DNA of 64,000 nt from contig NZ_LMFP01000028.1 of NCBI RefSeq assembly GCF_001426885.1, positions 705,811 through 769,810 of the forward strand. Direction: 5' to 3'. The notes beneath the pieces are model-generated. The model saw only the letters and a program-made list of their open reading frames with translations. It was not told the DNA's origin and made no database searches. This DNA comes from Pelomonas sp. Root1444 (GTDB taxonomy: Bacteria > Pseudomonadota > Gammaproteobacteria > Burkholderiales > Burkholderiaceae_C). Positions 24,156 to 33,858 of the stretch are shown here, one piece after another. The position numbers and the translations under genes are program-made. Every line of letters starts with the position of its first letter. The stretch's first letter is position 1.

Positions 24156-25433
24156 TCACAGTTCCGTGGCGACGTGGCTGGTTTCCAGTGCGCTGACGCA
24201 GTTGCGCCAGACGTCATTGACCTCCTCAAGGCGGAAGCCATAAAACTGACCATGGCCATGACGGCGCGTGACCGTCACGGGCAGCGTCGCACGGTCCTCC
24301 GCCCCGAGTTCCACGCGCGCGATGCCATGGCTGCCCACCGGGATGTCGAGCTGCGACTGGGCTTGAAAGCCGGACAGTGAAATCTCGATGACGGTGATGA
24401 CCACCAACCGCTCGTCACCATCGGTCTTGATCTGCAATTCGGCCGGGCAACGCAGCGAAAAGCGCTGGTGGCGCCGCATCGATTGCCAGGACTCATCCGT
24501 GCCGACCAGCATCGGAAGCACGGTACGGAACTCCGGCTGGTCGTAGATGGACCACAACAACGCTCGTTTCCTGTCATCCAGCTCCCGAAAGACATCGGTC
24601 CGCTGATTGAAGAAGTAGTCCAGCGTCGCCGGCGTCAGCACCGGGTCATTGGTGGTGAAGTAGCGTCGGTGTGGCAGTCGGATGTTCGGCAGCCGCAGGT
24701 TGACGAAATAGTCGTGCAGGTTCTTGCGCGGCTTGCGGCGGCCGTAGACACGGCGAAAGATCTCCTTCGCCACAGGAAGGTCGAGCGTGGCGCCCACCGC
24801 CGGCGCGCCGTTGGCAAAGTCGTACCTGTCGACGACCGACTCCTGCAGGCGCTCGAAGAACAACAGCGATTCGTACAACTCGATCTTGTTCGGGTTGACC
24901 GCGATGACGAGGTGCCGCGTATCGAAATACCGCGTGCAGTACTCGTACATGAACTTCATCAACGGGAACAGGATTGCGCCACCCGTTTTGCGAAAGTCCG
25001 GGTGCACCGCCAGCGCGGAGATCTCGGCAATCTGCCCCTGCCTCGCGCGAACGTCGGTCAGGTCGAACGCCGACTGCAGTGGGAAGCCGAAGACGCCTTC
25101 CCGGATCATCGACATCGTCCCGACGACCCGGCCGTCATACTTCGCGCACAACGTCGTCGTCGTCGGCAATGCGTGATAGATGGTGACGCGCAGGCTCGAG
25201 GGCGACGGCTTCATGAAGCCGCTGGCGACGTAGGCGTCGTGCAAGATCCGGAAGCAGTCCTCGAGGTCTTGCTGGGTCTCTGCGACCTTCAGCTCCAGGC
25301 GCGGGTCCGGCGCCGGATCGCAATCGATCATCTCCCGAAAGATGCTGAAGCGAACGTCCCGAGGGAGCCAGGAAAAGACCGTCCTGAGTCCCTGGTGCAT
25401 CCGCTTGCGGAGGCTCGCTTGCTTGATCTGCAT
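24156..25433 (-). CDS. Exosortase-associated N-acyl amino acid synthase fused to PilZ domain
   Basis: A 425-residue two-domain protein. Residues 45-230 match the PEP-CTERM/exosortase-associated acyltransferase family (TIGR03694, FeeM/LuxI-like GNAT fold), with EISALAVHPDFRKTGGA at 137-153. Such enzymes make N-acyl amino acids. Residues about 316-415 look like a PilZ domain, with the RxxxR motif in MRRHQR (Arg320, Arg324) and a second motif EISLSG (350-355), where the usual Asp/Asn of (D/N)xSxxG is Glu. c-di-GMP could therefore control acyl-amino-acid production, although the Glu substitution may weaken binding. Confidence 0.85.
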   Translation of the reverse strand: MQIKQASLRKRMHQGLRTVFSWLPRDVRFSIFREMIDCDPAPDPRLELKVAETQQDLEDCFRILHDAYVASGFMKPSPSSLRVTIYHALPTTTTLCAKYDGRVVGTMSMIREGVFGFPLQSAFDLTDVRARQGQIAEISALAVHPDFRKTGGAILFPLMKFMYEYCTRYFDTRHLVIAVNPNKIELYESLLFFERLQESVVDRYDFANGAPAVGATLDLPVAKEIFRRVYGRRKPRKNLHDYFVNLRLPNIRLPHRRYFTTNDPVLTPATLDYFFNQRTDVFRELDDRKRALLWSIYDQPEFRTVLPMLVGTDESWQSMRRHQRFSLRCPAELQIKTDGDERLVVITVIEISLSGFQAQSQLDIPVGSHGIARVELGAEDRATLPVTVTRRHGHGQFYGFRLEEVNDVWRNCVSALETSHVATEL

Positions 25434-25474
25434 CAGATTGGCTCGTGAAAGTAGCTCGCCGCTCGATTGATGGG

Positions 25475-28252
25475 TTAGAGAGAGGCTAGCAGTTTCTGCA
25501 CTTCTTCCTGAGCTGCAAAGCCGCTGCCCATGGCAGTCAAGCGGTCCAGCTCTGCGCGCGCCTCGCTCTTATGCCCATTCTTGATCAAGTACTGCGCCAG
25601 GTGCAGGCGCAGCACCGGCATGGCCGGACTGCGCTCCACGGCACGCTTTTGCAGCGTGAGCGCCTTGTCCATCCGCCCGGCGCCAGCGTGGATCTCGGCC
25701 ACCGTGTCTAGCACCGCCTCGGAATCGGGCGCCAGGGCCAATGCCTTCTCGCCCATCTCCAGCGCCCCCGGCTTGCCGGACCGGTGAAGCAGCCATGCGA
25801 GGTTGTTCAGCACGACGGCATTGTCGGGCTGCGTCGCCATCACCGTGCGGTAGTACTGTTCGGCACGTTCGTAGTCGCGACGGCCGATGGACTGCTCGCC
25901 CAGATAGAAGTTGAATGCCGGCGATTGGGGCCGCTTCGCCAACCAGTCGGCACCAAGCTTGTCGGCCTCTGCCGTCTGGCTCGCGGCCATCAGCGCGTTG
26001 TGGAGCTTGATGGCTGTCTCGTCGGACGCGCGCTTGGCAAACGCGGTCTTGAGCGCCACGACGGCGCCGGTCCGGTTGCCCTTCATCGCCAACAGGTCGC
26101 CTTCGAGAAGCCAGCCGCTGGGTTCGTTGGGCAGCTGCTTCTGCACGTTCTTGGCCACGCTCATGGCTTCGTCGGCTTTGCCTGAACGGGCAAGCAGCGT
26201 CACCAGCCGCGCTTGCGCGGGCAGGTGGTCCGGCTTCATGGCCAGCACCTTTCGCAGTTGGGCGATCGCGGCGGGCATGTCCTTGCGAGCCATCTGCACA
26301 TTGGCCATGTGCATCAGCGGGTCGACCGAGTTCGGCTGCAGCGCGGCCGCCTTGGAGAAGGACTGGGCGGCCTGGTTGTGGCTGCCCAGCGCAAGCTCAG
26401 CCAACCCTTGCGCCTGTATCAGTCCGGCGCTCTTGGGAAACCGCGCCACGCCATCCTGGGCCGCCTTCAGCGCCGCATTGAAATCCCCGCGATCCAGCAG
26501 CGTGCCCACCAACGTGAGACGCGGCAAATCGGATTCCGGGAAGAGCTTGACGGCCTCTTCGAGCTGGTTGCGTACTTCCTCCGGCTTCGCGCCTGCACGC
26601 GCGCGAGCGGCAACCAGCCCGAGCCGCGCGCCCACGTCCTGAGGTGCCGCCGCGACCAGCTTTTCGTAGCGGGCGGCGGCGTTGGCTGGCTTGCCGTCAT
26701 CCAGGTCGAGCAGGGCCAGTGCGGTGACGGCCGGCGCATAGGAGGCCTGACGCGCGACCGCCTGTTCAAAGGACGCGCGCGCTTTGTCGCGTTGCCCCTG
26801 CAGTTGTTGGACGCGCCCGCGGAAATACGGCGCCAGAGGCTTGTCCGCCTGCTTGCGTTCCAGAGCGTCGATGACAGTCAGCGCCTCATCCAGGCGGTTG
26901 CCTTGGATATGGGCGGTGATCATCGCGACCTCTGCCTCGCCACCCGCGGTCGAACCGGCGATCGACTTCAAGTCGGCCATGCCCTGCTCGGAACGCCCTT
27001 CGTTCAGCTGCGACAAAGCCAGCACCGTCCGCCCGCGCGCGTCGTCCGGGTTGAGCTCGACGGCTTTGGCGTACATCTTCTTTGCAGCCTCGCCATCGTT
27101 CTGCTGCAAATAGCAGTCCGCAGCCAGCGAATAGACCTCAGCCGGCGCCCTACGGTCGCCATCGAGCAGGGGCTGCAGGAAGCTCAATGCCTTCGCCGGG
27201 TCGCCGGCCCGCAGCTGGGCGCGGCTCATCAACACGCGCACCGCGACGGGCGAGGGGGAGCTGGGCAAGGCCTTGCCCAAATGGGCGATCGCCTGGAGAT
27301 AGCTGCCGCGCTCGTACTCGATCGCGCCCGCGAGCTGAAGGAAGCGCGCGTTGTCTGGCGCGACCCGCAGCAATTCCTGCGCCGACTCGAATGCCGTCTT
27401 CAGGTCGCGACGCTCATAAGCCAACATCGTCGCGAAGTAACGTCCTTGCAAGCCTTTGGGCTGCAGCTTTTCCAGCAGCGCCAGTTGACGCTGTGCGCCG
27501 TCAAAATCGCGCTGGCGGATCAGCTCCTGGATCAGCCCCAGATGCGCCCGCAGGTTGTCGGGCATCAGCCGAAGCGCTTCACGATAGGCCGCGACAGCGC
27601 TGGTCGCGTCCCCGTTGGTCTGGACCAATTGCTCCGCTTTGGCCAACCAGGGCGCACCAGATTTCGGGGCGGTTTGAATCGTCCGTTCGATCTGCGCCAT
27701 CGCGCCCGCGTAATCACCAGCAACGCGCAGCAATTGCGCGATCAGCAGCTGTGCCGTGACATTGCCTGGATCGGCCTGCAAGGCAGCCTCAGCCGCCTCA
27801 CGGGACTGCTGGTACTTGCCCTTCACGCCATAGGCCGTCGCCAATGCCGCCTTCACCTCGGCTTTGGCCTTGGGCTCAGACACCTCTGCCGCAGCGTATT
27901 CCGCGATGAACTTGTCAGCCTCGCCACGCAGCATCATGGCCGCACCGACCATGGGCGCCAGCTCGCCAACCGGATAACCGGCCTCCCGAGCCTTGCCAAG
28001 CTCGACCAGCGCTTCGGACGGACGCCCCATCTCGAACAGGCTTTTGCCGAGCAGGAACCGCGCCTCAGCGTTCGTCGCGTCCTGCTGCAACACATTCTTG
28101 AATTCGATGGTCGCGGCGTTGAAGTCCCTCTTCTGCATCGACGCCTTGCCGGACGCCAGCAACTGGGCCGGACTTTTGCCGGAACAAGCCGTCAATGCGA
28201 CGGAAGCCGCCAAGGCGCAGACCAGCAGGGTCGACTTGGAAATATTGCTCAT
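25475..28252 (-). CDS. prsT: PEP-CTERM system TPR lipoprotein PrsT
   Basis: A 925-residue lipoprotein with lipobox LTAC (Cys23) and tandem TPR repeats filling almost the whole chain from about 30 to 920, in 34-residue units with the Trp/Leu/Gly/Tyr/Ala/Pro pattern. It matches the very long TPR protein PrsT (TIGR02917) found with prsK and prsR. It probably acts as an outer-membrane or periplasmic scaffold for polysaccharide export or PEP-CTERM protein handling. The ATG at 28252 overlaps the prsR stop (ATGA). Confidence 0.95.
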   Translation of the reverse strand: MSNISKSTLLVCALAASVALTACSGKSPAQLLASGKASMQKRDFNAATIEFKNVLQQDATNAEARFLLGKSLFEMGRPSEALVELGKAREAGYPVGELAPMVGAAMMLRGEADKFIAEYAAAEVSEPKAKAEVKAALATAYGVKGKYQQSREAAEAALQADPGNVTAQLLIAQLLRVAGDYAGAMAQIERTIQTAPKSGAPWLAKAEQLVQTNGDATSAVAAYREALRLMPDNLRAHLGLIQELIRQRDFDGAQRQLALLEKLQPKGLQGRYFATMLAYERRDLKTAFESAQELLRVAPDNARFLQLAGAIEYERGSYLQAIAHLGKALPSSPSPVAVRVLMSRAQLRAGDPAKALSFLQPLLDGDRRAPAEVYSLAADCYLQQNDGEAAKKMYAKAVELNPDDARGRTVLALSQLNEGRSEQGMADLKSIAGSTAGGEAEVAMITAHIQGNRLDEALTVIDALERKQADKPLAPYFRGRVQQLQGQRDKARASFEQAVARQASYAPAVTALALLDLDDGKPANAAARYEKLVAAAPQDVGARLGLVAARARAGAKPEEVRNQLEEAVKLFPESDLPRLTLVGTLLDRGDFNAALKAAQDGVARFPKSAGLIQAQGLAELALGSHNQAAQSFSKAAALQPNSVDPLMHMANVQMARKDMPAAIAQLRKVLAMKPDHLPAQARLVTLLARSGKADEAMSVAKNVQKQLPNEPSGWLLEGDLLAMKGNRTGAVVALKTAFAKRASDETAIKLHNALMAASQTAEADKLGADWLAKRPQSPAFNFYLGEQSIGRRDYERAEQYYRTVMATQPDNAVVLNNLAWLLHRSGKPGALEMGEKALALAPDSEAVLDTVAEIHAGAGRMDKALTLQKRAVERSPAMPVLRLHLAQYLIKNGHKSEARAELDRLTAMGSGFAAQEEVQKLLASL

Positions 28253-29613
28253 GATTTGATCTGCAAGCGACTCATCAAGTCGTAAAGAGTGGGCCGGCTG
28301 ACACCGAGCAATTCAGCTGCACGCACGATGTTGCCGTCGGTGCGAGCCAGCGCCGTGAGCACGGCCTGGCGCTCCGCGCTCTCGCGCACCGTGCGCAGGT
28401 CCAGCGTCGTCGCATCGCCACCAGCCTCCGGCGCAGCGCGCAGGCCAAGGTCAGCCGCCGTGATGCGATCCTCCTCGGCCATGATCACTGCGCGCTTGAG
28501 GATGTTCTGGAGCTCGCGCACATTGCCGGGCCAGCGGTGGGTTTCCAGCGCGCGCACGGCGTCGTCGGCAAGCGTCGGCACGGGGCGGCGCATGTCGGTC
28601 GCGAAGCGCCGCGCGAAGGCGTGCGACAGCAGCACCGGATCACCCACGCGGTCGCGCAACGGTGGAATGTCGACGACGATTTCGGCGAGACGGTAGAACA
28701 GGTCTTCGCGGAACCGGCCATCGGCGATGCGGGCCTTGAGGTCCTGGTGGGTCGCACCGACGACGCGCACATCGATGGGAATCTCCTGCCGGCCGCCGAC
28801 CCGTTCGATGACCCGCTCCTGCAGGAAGCGCAGCAGCTTGGCCTGCAGCGGCATAGGAAGGTCGCCGATCTCATCGAGCATCAGCGTGCCGCCGTTGGCC
28901 GTCTCGATCTTGCCCAGCGTCGATTTGTTGGCGCCGGTGAAGGCGCCTTTCTCGTATCCGAAGAGCTCGCTCTCCAGCAGGGTCTCGGGGATGGCGGCGC
29001 AGTTGATCGCGACGAAGCGGCCCTTGCGCTTGGACGCATCGTGCAGGCCCTGGGCCAGCACCTCCTTGCCGGTGCCGCTCTCGCCGAGCAGCAGCACGGT
29101 GGCGTCGCTCGGCGCGACCTTCTCGATCATGCGGCACACGCGCTGCATGCCCGGGTCGCGCGTGACGAGCCCCGAGAACACGTCGCTGCTTTGCTGCATC
29201 TGCAGGCGGCGGTTCTCCTGTTGCAGCTCGTAGAGCCGGTACGCACGCTCCACCGTGAGCGCCAGCACGTCCGGATCGACAGGCTTGGCGAGGAAGTCGT
29301 AAGCCCCCATGCGAATGGCGCGCAGCGCGTTCTCTTGGTCGTTCTGGCCGGTCAGCACGATGACCTTGGCGCCGGGGTCGAGTTCGAGCAGCTTCTCAAG
29401 GCATTTGAAGCCTTCCGAGACCGAGTCCCGGTCGGGCGGCAAACCGAGATCCATCGTCACGACGGCAGGGTTATGGCGGCGGAACTGCAACACGGCACTG
29501 GCGACGTCGTCTGCCGTGACCGACTCGAAGCGATCCAGCGACCACTTGAGCTGCTTCTGCAGCGCCAAATCGTCCTCGACGATCAGCAACGGCGCGTGGC
29601 GGGGCGTGCTCAT
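28249..29613 (-). CDS. prsR: PEP-CTERM box response regulator PrsR (sigma-54 activator)
   Basis: A 454-residue NtrC-type regulator. The receiver domain (8-120) has phosphoacceptor Asp55 in TMDLGLP. The AAA+ domain has Walker A GESGTGKE (177-184) and the sigma-54 contact loop GAFTGA (223-228). The Fis-type helix-turn-helix is at the C-terminus (AAELLGVSRPTLYDLM, about 434-449). It matches TIGR02915 (PrsR), which activates PEP-CTERM genes from sigma-54 promoters. It is coupled to prsK by an ATGA overlap and should act at 23246-23352. Confidence 0.96.
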   Translation of the reverse strand: MSTPRHAPLLIVEDDLALQKQLKWSLDRFESVTADDVASAVLQFRRHNPAVVTMDLGLPPDRDSVSEGFKCLEKLLELDPGAKVIVLTGQNDQENALRAIRMGAYDFLAKPVDPDVLALTVERAYRLYELQQENRRLQMQQSSDVFSGLVTRDPGMQRVCRMIEKVAPSDATVLLLGESGTGKEVLAQGLHDASKRKGRFVAINCAAIPETLLESELFGYEKGAFTGANKSTLGKIETANGGTLMLDEIGDLPMPLQAKLLRFLQERVIERVGGRQEIPIDVRVVGATHQDLKARIADGRFREDLFYRLAEIVVDIPPLRDRVGDPVLLSHAFARRFATDMRRPVPTLADDAVRALETHRWPGNVRELQNILKRAVIMAEEDRITAADLGLRAAPEAGGDATTLDLRTVRESAERQAVLTALARTDGNIVRAAELLGVSRPTLYDLMSRLQIKS

Positions 29614-31775
29614 CGAACCTCGAGCGCAGCCCGCGGCGCATCGGCCTGGGCGTGGAACAAGGGCAGCAGCAGGGTCACCGTGGTGCCCCGGTTCAATTCG
29701 CTTTGCACGCTGATCTTGCCTCCCAATTCCTGCACGTATTGATAGCTCTCGTGGGCACCGATGCCCATGCCGCTGGCCTTGGTGGTCTCGAACGGCTTGA
29801 ATAGCCGATTCTGTATGAAATCCTCGCTCATGCCGCAGCCGCTGTCCTGCACTCGAACGCGGGCTTGGCTGCCCTGGGCATCGAGCGTTAGGCGCACGCT
29901 GCCACTGGCCGGCGTGGCATCGAAGGCGTTCTGGACGACATGCCCCAGCACGCGCTCGACGCGCTCGGCGTGGCCACGGGTGCTGACGCCGGGCTGCAGT
30001 TCCAGTTCCAGTGCCCTGCCCTTGCTCGATGCCGCCACCGCCAGGCGCCTGGCGATCTGCTCGAGGTCGACGCCGCTGGTGACGCCATGGGGCTTGTCGC
30101 CTTCCCGAAGCTGCAGCATCAGCTGGCGCATCTTCTCCAGCGAGTTCTCGACGGTGTCCAGCATGTCCTGCTGGAACTCCGGGTTGTCGCGCAGACGCTT
30201 GGCGTTTTTCATCATCAGCGACAACTGCGTGACGATGTTCTTCAAGTCGTGCACGACAAAGGCGGACATGCGGTTGAAGGCGTCGAACTTGCGAGCCTCC
30301 AGCAGCGCCTCGGTCGCCTGTGCCTGCGCCAGATAGCCGGAGGCCTGGCTGGCTGCGGTGCGCAGCAGGTCGCGCACCTCCCAGTTCAGTTCAACGACCG
30401 TGCGCGGCCGGCCCAGTACCGCAAAGCCAATCAATGCCTCGCGCACCAGCAACGGCACGATGAGCCAGCTGCGCGGCTCGTCCGACAGCCAGGCGGGCAG
30501 CTCCAGCCCCGGATAGGCCTCGCGCCGCTCGCGCCACTCATCCACGTCGATGATCCAGGCACGCTCGCGCCAGAACGTGGCCAGCGTGCCGTCCCGCGGC
30601 TCGCTGCCCGGCTGGGCCGGCAGGTTCCAGCGCGCAGCCTGGATGAAATCGGCATCCGCGGCACGCTGCAGCCACAACATGCCACTGGGGCTCTCCACCA
30701 GGTTGGCTAGGGCCCGCACCACCGTTTCCGCCGTGTGCTGCGGCTCGGCGCTGCTCGACAGCAGCTGCGTGAAGCGCAGCCACTCCTCACGGTAGTCGTA
30801 GCGATAGCTGAAGAAATTCTTGCTGATGTAGACCCGCAACCGGGCGCGTATCGAGCCCGACGCGACCAGCAGCGCAAGCGCCACCAGCGCGACGAAGACC
30901 AGCGCCACCGACAGCGCCCGTCCCCAATGGCCGCCGGTGTAGCGCACGTAATAGCCCACGCCAGCAACCATCAGCAAATAGGCACCGACCAGCAGCAACG
31001 CGGCGGAATGGAAGACCGCCGCGCGCGACACATGCAGCTTGCCCAGCCAGTCGCCCTGCCGACGCGATGCGACGAAGAGCAATGGCACCGCAGCCGCATG
31101 CACGAGGGAGCGCACGCTGACCGCGTCGCCGTCGAAGTTCTGGAACAGCGCTGCCTGTGAGCCGATGAAAAGATCAAAGACAAAAATGCCGCCAAGCCCC
31201 AGGCAGACCGGCTTGGCATTCCAGCGCGCATCCGCCGTCGAGTTGCGCAACATTTGCTCGACGAGCACCAGACCGATCACCGCCAGGATGAGTGCGCCGA
31301 AAGCCAGCGGTCGAGTCATGTTGCCGGGCGCTTCGCCCTCACTGACCCAGATCAGCGCCAGTTGGCCGAGCACCGCCATGCTGGCCACCGGGCGCACCCA
31401 ACCCAGCCCGCCCCCTCCGCGCGCTGGCGGCAGCAGCATCGCCAGGAAGGCGAACCAGAGCGCGAAGCGCAGCAGGTCGATACTGAGCACGACCCAGGCT
31501 GGCAGATGGTCGGACCAATGCCTCAGCCCATCGAGCAGCGCGACACCGGCCCAGACCGCACTGGTCGCCAGCGCCGCCAGGAATACCAGGGCCAGCGCCG
31601 TCACAGGCAAGCGGCCCCGCAGCAGGCGCTGCGCGAAGAAGATCGCGAACAGCCCATAGGCTGCGCAGCAGATCACGTCGCCCAGGGTGCTCAAGGATGC
31701 AAAGGGGACCAGCGCCTGCAGCAAGGCACCTGAAACGGAGTCCATTTCGGCTCGGGGCATGGGAGATTCAAGCAT
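29610..31775 (-). CDS. prsK: PEP-CTERM system histidine kinase PrsK
   Basis: A 721-residue sensor kinase. About nine or ten membrane spans lie in residues 20-310, a GAF-like domain at about 345-485, the dimerisation/phosphoacceptor helix with His509 in FVVHDLKN, and an HATPase domain (N-box VVQNAFDAT, G-box DSGCGM, ending RGTTVTLLLPLF). It matches TIGR02916, the cognate kinase of PrsR. ATG codons at residues 1, 6 and 11 are all possible starts; the third (31745) directly precedes the conserved part. What it senses is unknown; the multispan sensor suggests a membrane or lipid-linked signal. Confidence 0.94.
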   Translation of the reverse strand: MLESPMPRAEMDSVSGALLQALVPFASLSTLGDVICCAAYGLFAIFFAQRLLRGRLPVTALALVFLAALATSAVWAGVALLDGLRHWSDHLPAWVVLSIDLLRFALWFAFLAMLLPPARGGGGLGWVRPVASMAVLGQLALIWVSEGEAPGNMTRPLAFGALILAVIGLVLVEQMLRNSTADARWNAKPVCLGLGGIFVFDLFIGSQAALFQNFDGDAVSVRSLVHAAAVPLLFVASRRQGDWLGKLHVSRAAVFHSAALLLVGAYLLMVAGVGYYVRYTGGHWGRALSVALVFVALVALALLVASGSIRARLRVYISKNFFSYRYDYREEWLRFTQLLSSSAEPQHTAETVVRALANLVESPSGMLWLQRAADADFIQAARWNLPAQPGSEPRDGTLATFWRERAWIIDVDEWRERREAYPGLELPAWLSDEPRSWLIVPLLVREALIGFAVLGRPRTVVELNWEVRDLLRTAASQASGYLAQAQATEALLEARKFDAFNRMSAFVVHDLKNIVTQLSLMMKNAKRLRDNPEFQQDMLDTVENSLEKMRQLMLQLREGDKPHGVTSGVDLEQIARRLAVAASSKGRALELELQPGVSTRGHAERVERVLGHVVQNAFDATPASGSVRLTLDAQGSQARVRVQDSGCGMSEDFIQNRLFKPFETTKASGMGIGAHESYQYVQELGGKISVQSELNRGTTVTLLLPLFHAQADAPRAALEVR

Positions 31776-31820
31776 GCCCCACCCGCCCGCGGCATCGGCG
31801 CTTACGCCGAGACGGCACCG

Positions 31821-33203
31821 TCAGCGGGCGCCCTTGCCGGTCAGCACGACGGCCACGGTCTCCAGCATGATCAAAAGATCAAGGAAGAGGGAGTGGTTCT
31901 TGACGTAGTAGAGGTCGTACTGCAGCTTCTCGACCGAGTCCTCGATCGTGGAGCCGTATTCGTAGCGCACCTGGGCCCAGCCCGTCACGCCCGGCTTCAC
32001 GCTGTGCCGCACCGCGTAGTACGGGATCTTGGTGGTCAGCTCGTCCACGAAGAACTGGCGCTCCGGGCGCGGGCCCACCATGCTCATCTCACCGCCCAGC
32101 ACATTGAAGAGCTGCGGCAATTCGTCGATGCGCACCTTGCGAATGAAGCGCCCCACGCGGGTGACACGGTCATCGTTCTTGGTTGCCCAGCGCGGTTTGC
32201 CATCCTTCTCCGCATCGGTGCGCATGCTGCGGAACTTGATGACCTTGAAGGGCACGCCGTTCAAACCGATGCGCTCCTGGCGGTACAGCACCGGGCCGCG
32301 CGATTCAAGGCGGATCAACAAGGCCGTGGCCAGCATGACGGGCCAGGAGACGGCCAGGATCAAGGCTGCGAATATCACGTCGCACACGCGCTTGACCGCC
32401 GCGCGCGCCATGCCCTGACTGAAGCCATCGCCGAAGACCAGCCAGCCGGCGTTGACATGCTTGATGTTGATTTGGGCCAGCGTCTTCTCGAAATGCGTCG
32501 CGATGTCGACGACACGCACGCCCGACAGCTTGCAGTCGAGCAACTGGCGCAGTGGCATGCTGCCGCCGCGGCGCTCACTCAAGGCCACCACGATCTCGTC
32601 CACGTTGTGCCGGAGTGCCGCCTCGGTCAGGTTGGCGCCGTCGTTGATGATCTCCGCGGCCGGCACCTCGTGCTGCTCCTCGTTCGGGCCGGCGTAGTAG
32701 CCGACGATCTGCGCCAGCGGGTCGGAAGCCCGCAACGTGTTGGCGACCGTGCGTGCAGCCGGCCCCGTGCCGAAAATGAGGATGCGGCTGCGCAGGCGGG
32801 CCTGGGTGCCGGAATGCGCCGCATACACGCGATGCACCATGACGGCAGCAACGGCGGCCATTGCGACCAGGGTCAGCAGGTCGCGATGGCTGGTGTCCGA
32901 AGGCACCAGGCTGAAGATCGCGTAGGCCAGCGGCAGACCGAACAGCAGCCCGAAGAGCGCGCGGGCGCAGGACTCGGTGATGGAACGGTTGTGCACGTGC
33001 TGATAGAAGCCCGTGGCGGAGTTGATGACGAACATGCAGCCAGCCAGGGAGAGACCATGCGAGGCAGCAAACGGCAACACGGTTTGCGCGGCCTCGCCTT
33101 GGCTCAGCACGACGGCGATGACGGCAAAAACGATGAGCCCAAGGTCAAAGAAGACCTGAAGCAGGGTCTGCTTGTGCAGGTAATGGTTGAATATTCGAAT
33201 CAT
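31821..33203 (-). CDS. Undecaprenyl-phosphate sugar phosphotransferase, PEP-CTERM associated (TIGR03013-like)
   Basis: A polyprenyl-phosphate hexose-1-phosphate transferase that starts repeat-unit synthesis at the inner membrane. Four to five N-terminal spans (about 15-135), a CoA-binding-like central domain (about 140-250), then the bacterial sugar transferase domain with KVIKFRSMRTDAE (about 330-342) and KVRIDELPQLFNVLGGEMS. Two ATGs occur two codons apart (33209 and 33203); GGGG lies 6 bp upstream of 33203 and directly abuts 33209, so 33203 is preferred. It is the first gene of the minus-strand XrtA locus. Confidence 0.92.
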   Translation of the reverse strand: MIRIFNHYLHKQTLLQVFFDLGLIVFAVIAVVLSQGEAAQTVLPFAASHGLSLAGCMFVINSATGFYQHVHNRSITESCARALFGLLFGLPLAYAIFSLVPSDTSHRDLLTLVAMAAVAAVMVHRVYAAHSGTQARLRSRILIFGTGPAARTVANTLRASDPLAQIVGYYAGPNEEQHEVPAAEIINDGANLTEAALRHNVDEIVVALSERRGGSMPLRQLLDCKLSGVRVVDIATHFEKTLAQINIKHVNAGWLVFGDGFSQGMARAAVKRVCDVIFAALILAVSWPVMLATALLIRLESRGPVLYRQERIGLNGVPFKVIKFRSMRTDAEKDGKPRWATKNDDRVTRVGRFIRKVRIDELPQLFNVLGGEMSMVGPRPERQFFVDELTTKIPYYAVRHSVKPGVTGWAQVRYEYGSTIEDSVEKLQYDLYYVKNHSLFLDLLIMLETVAVVLTGKGAR

Positions 33204-33209
33204 TGACAT

Positions 33210-33818
33210 CCCCCGATCACTTGTGCCTGGCGCTTTTTCCGCATTTCAATCCGATCAACGAAATTCGAATCAGTTTCGATACTCCGTTCATCTGGCGCAG
33301 AGGCCGCCCGCCACATCGCCTTGTCCACCGCCGGTCTGGTCACCATGGGTCGGTTGAGACCGCGGGGCCGGCTGCCTGTTCGGGAGGACACAAATCCGCC
33401 ATGAACAATGCTGACCCGGCCTTGATCGCGCCGGCATCATGCCTTCGGCCCCTGGGCTTGAAAGCCCCCCGTTTAGAGGGTGCATGACCCTTGAATCTGC
33501 CTCGCCCAACAGCGACTTCCGAAGCCGGCGCTGACGGTCATTTTCACAACCGGCCGGCAGTAGACCCGAAAGTCAGCGACACGCCGGTGACATGCCAGGG
33601 CAAAGCGTGCGAAGTGCACGAGCCTTTCTTTGAAATCCAACGAAACCCGCTCGATGGGCACGTCCCGCCGCACCTCATCGCGGCCGTGGTCGGCGCGGAC
33701 GTGAATATTGCACGGCCGATTATTGACGCCGCGCTTTTATTTTCGATTCGCGCCTCCGCGGGTCAATTTCATTTTCCGGCCATTTATGCCTAATTCAATT
33801 GGCATCCAAAAACAAAAA
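33210..33818. other. Intergenic region upstream of the XrtA locus
   Basis: A stretch of about 610 bp with lower GC than its surroundings toward 33700-33810 and no convincing gene. Short open frames exist on both strands but lack ribosome-binding sites, family features and the window's strong G/C third-position bias. It should hold the promoter of the sugar-phosphotransferase/prsKRT operon, but I could not find a clear sigma-70 or sigma-54 promoter on the minus strand. Confidence 0.5.
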
Positions 33819-33840
33819 ACGCCCGCCGAATGGCGGGCGT
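33819..33840 (-). terminator. Rho-independent terminator of the binding-protein gene
   Basis: Stem ACGCCCGCC/GGCGGGCGT with a GAAT loop, followed on the minus strand by TTTTTTGTTTTTG. It begins 18 bp after the stop codon of the 33859-35001 gene. Confidence 0.9.
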
Positions 33841-33858
33841 TGCAGCGAACCGTGGCGA

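Noticed and set aside
33217-33236. Possible sigma-54 promoter TGGCGC-N5-CCGCA
   Set aside because: It is on the plus strand and points away from the gene, and its -12 element lacks TTGC.
33473-33673. A 66-codon minus-strand frame in the gap upstream of the XrtA locus
   Set aside because: GTG start without a ribosome-binding site, mixed codon use and no family likeness. The plus-strand frames at 33203-33487 and 33491-33793 were rejected for the same reasons.
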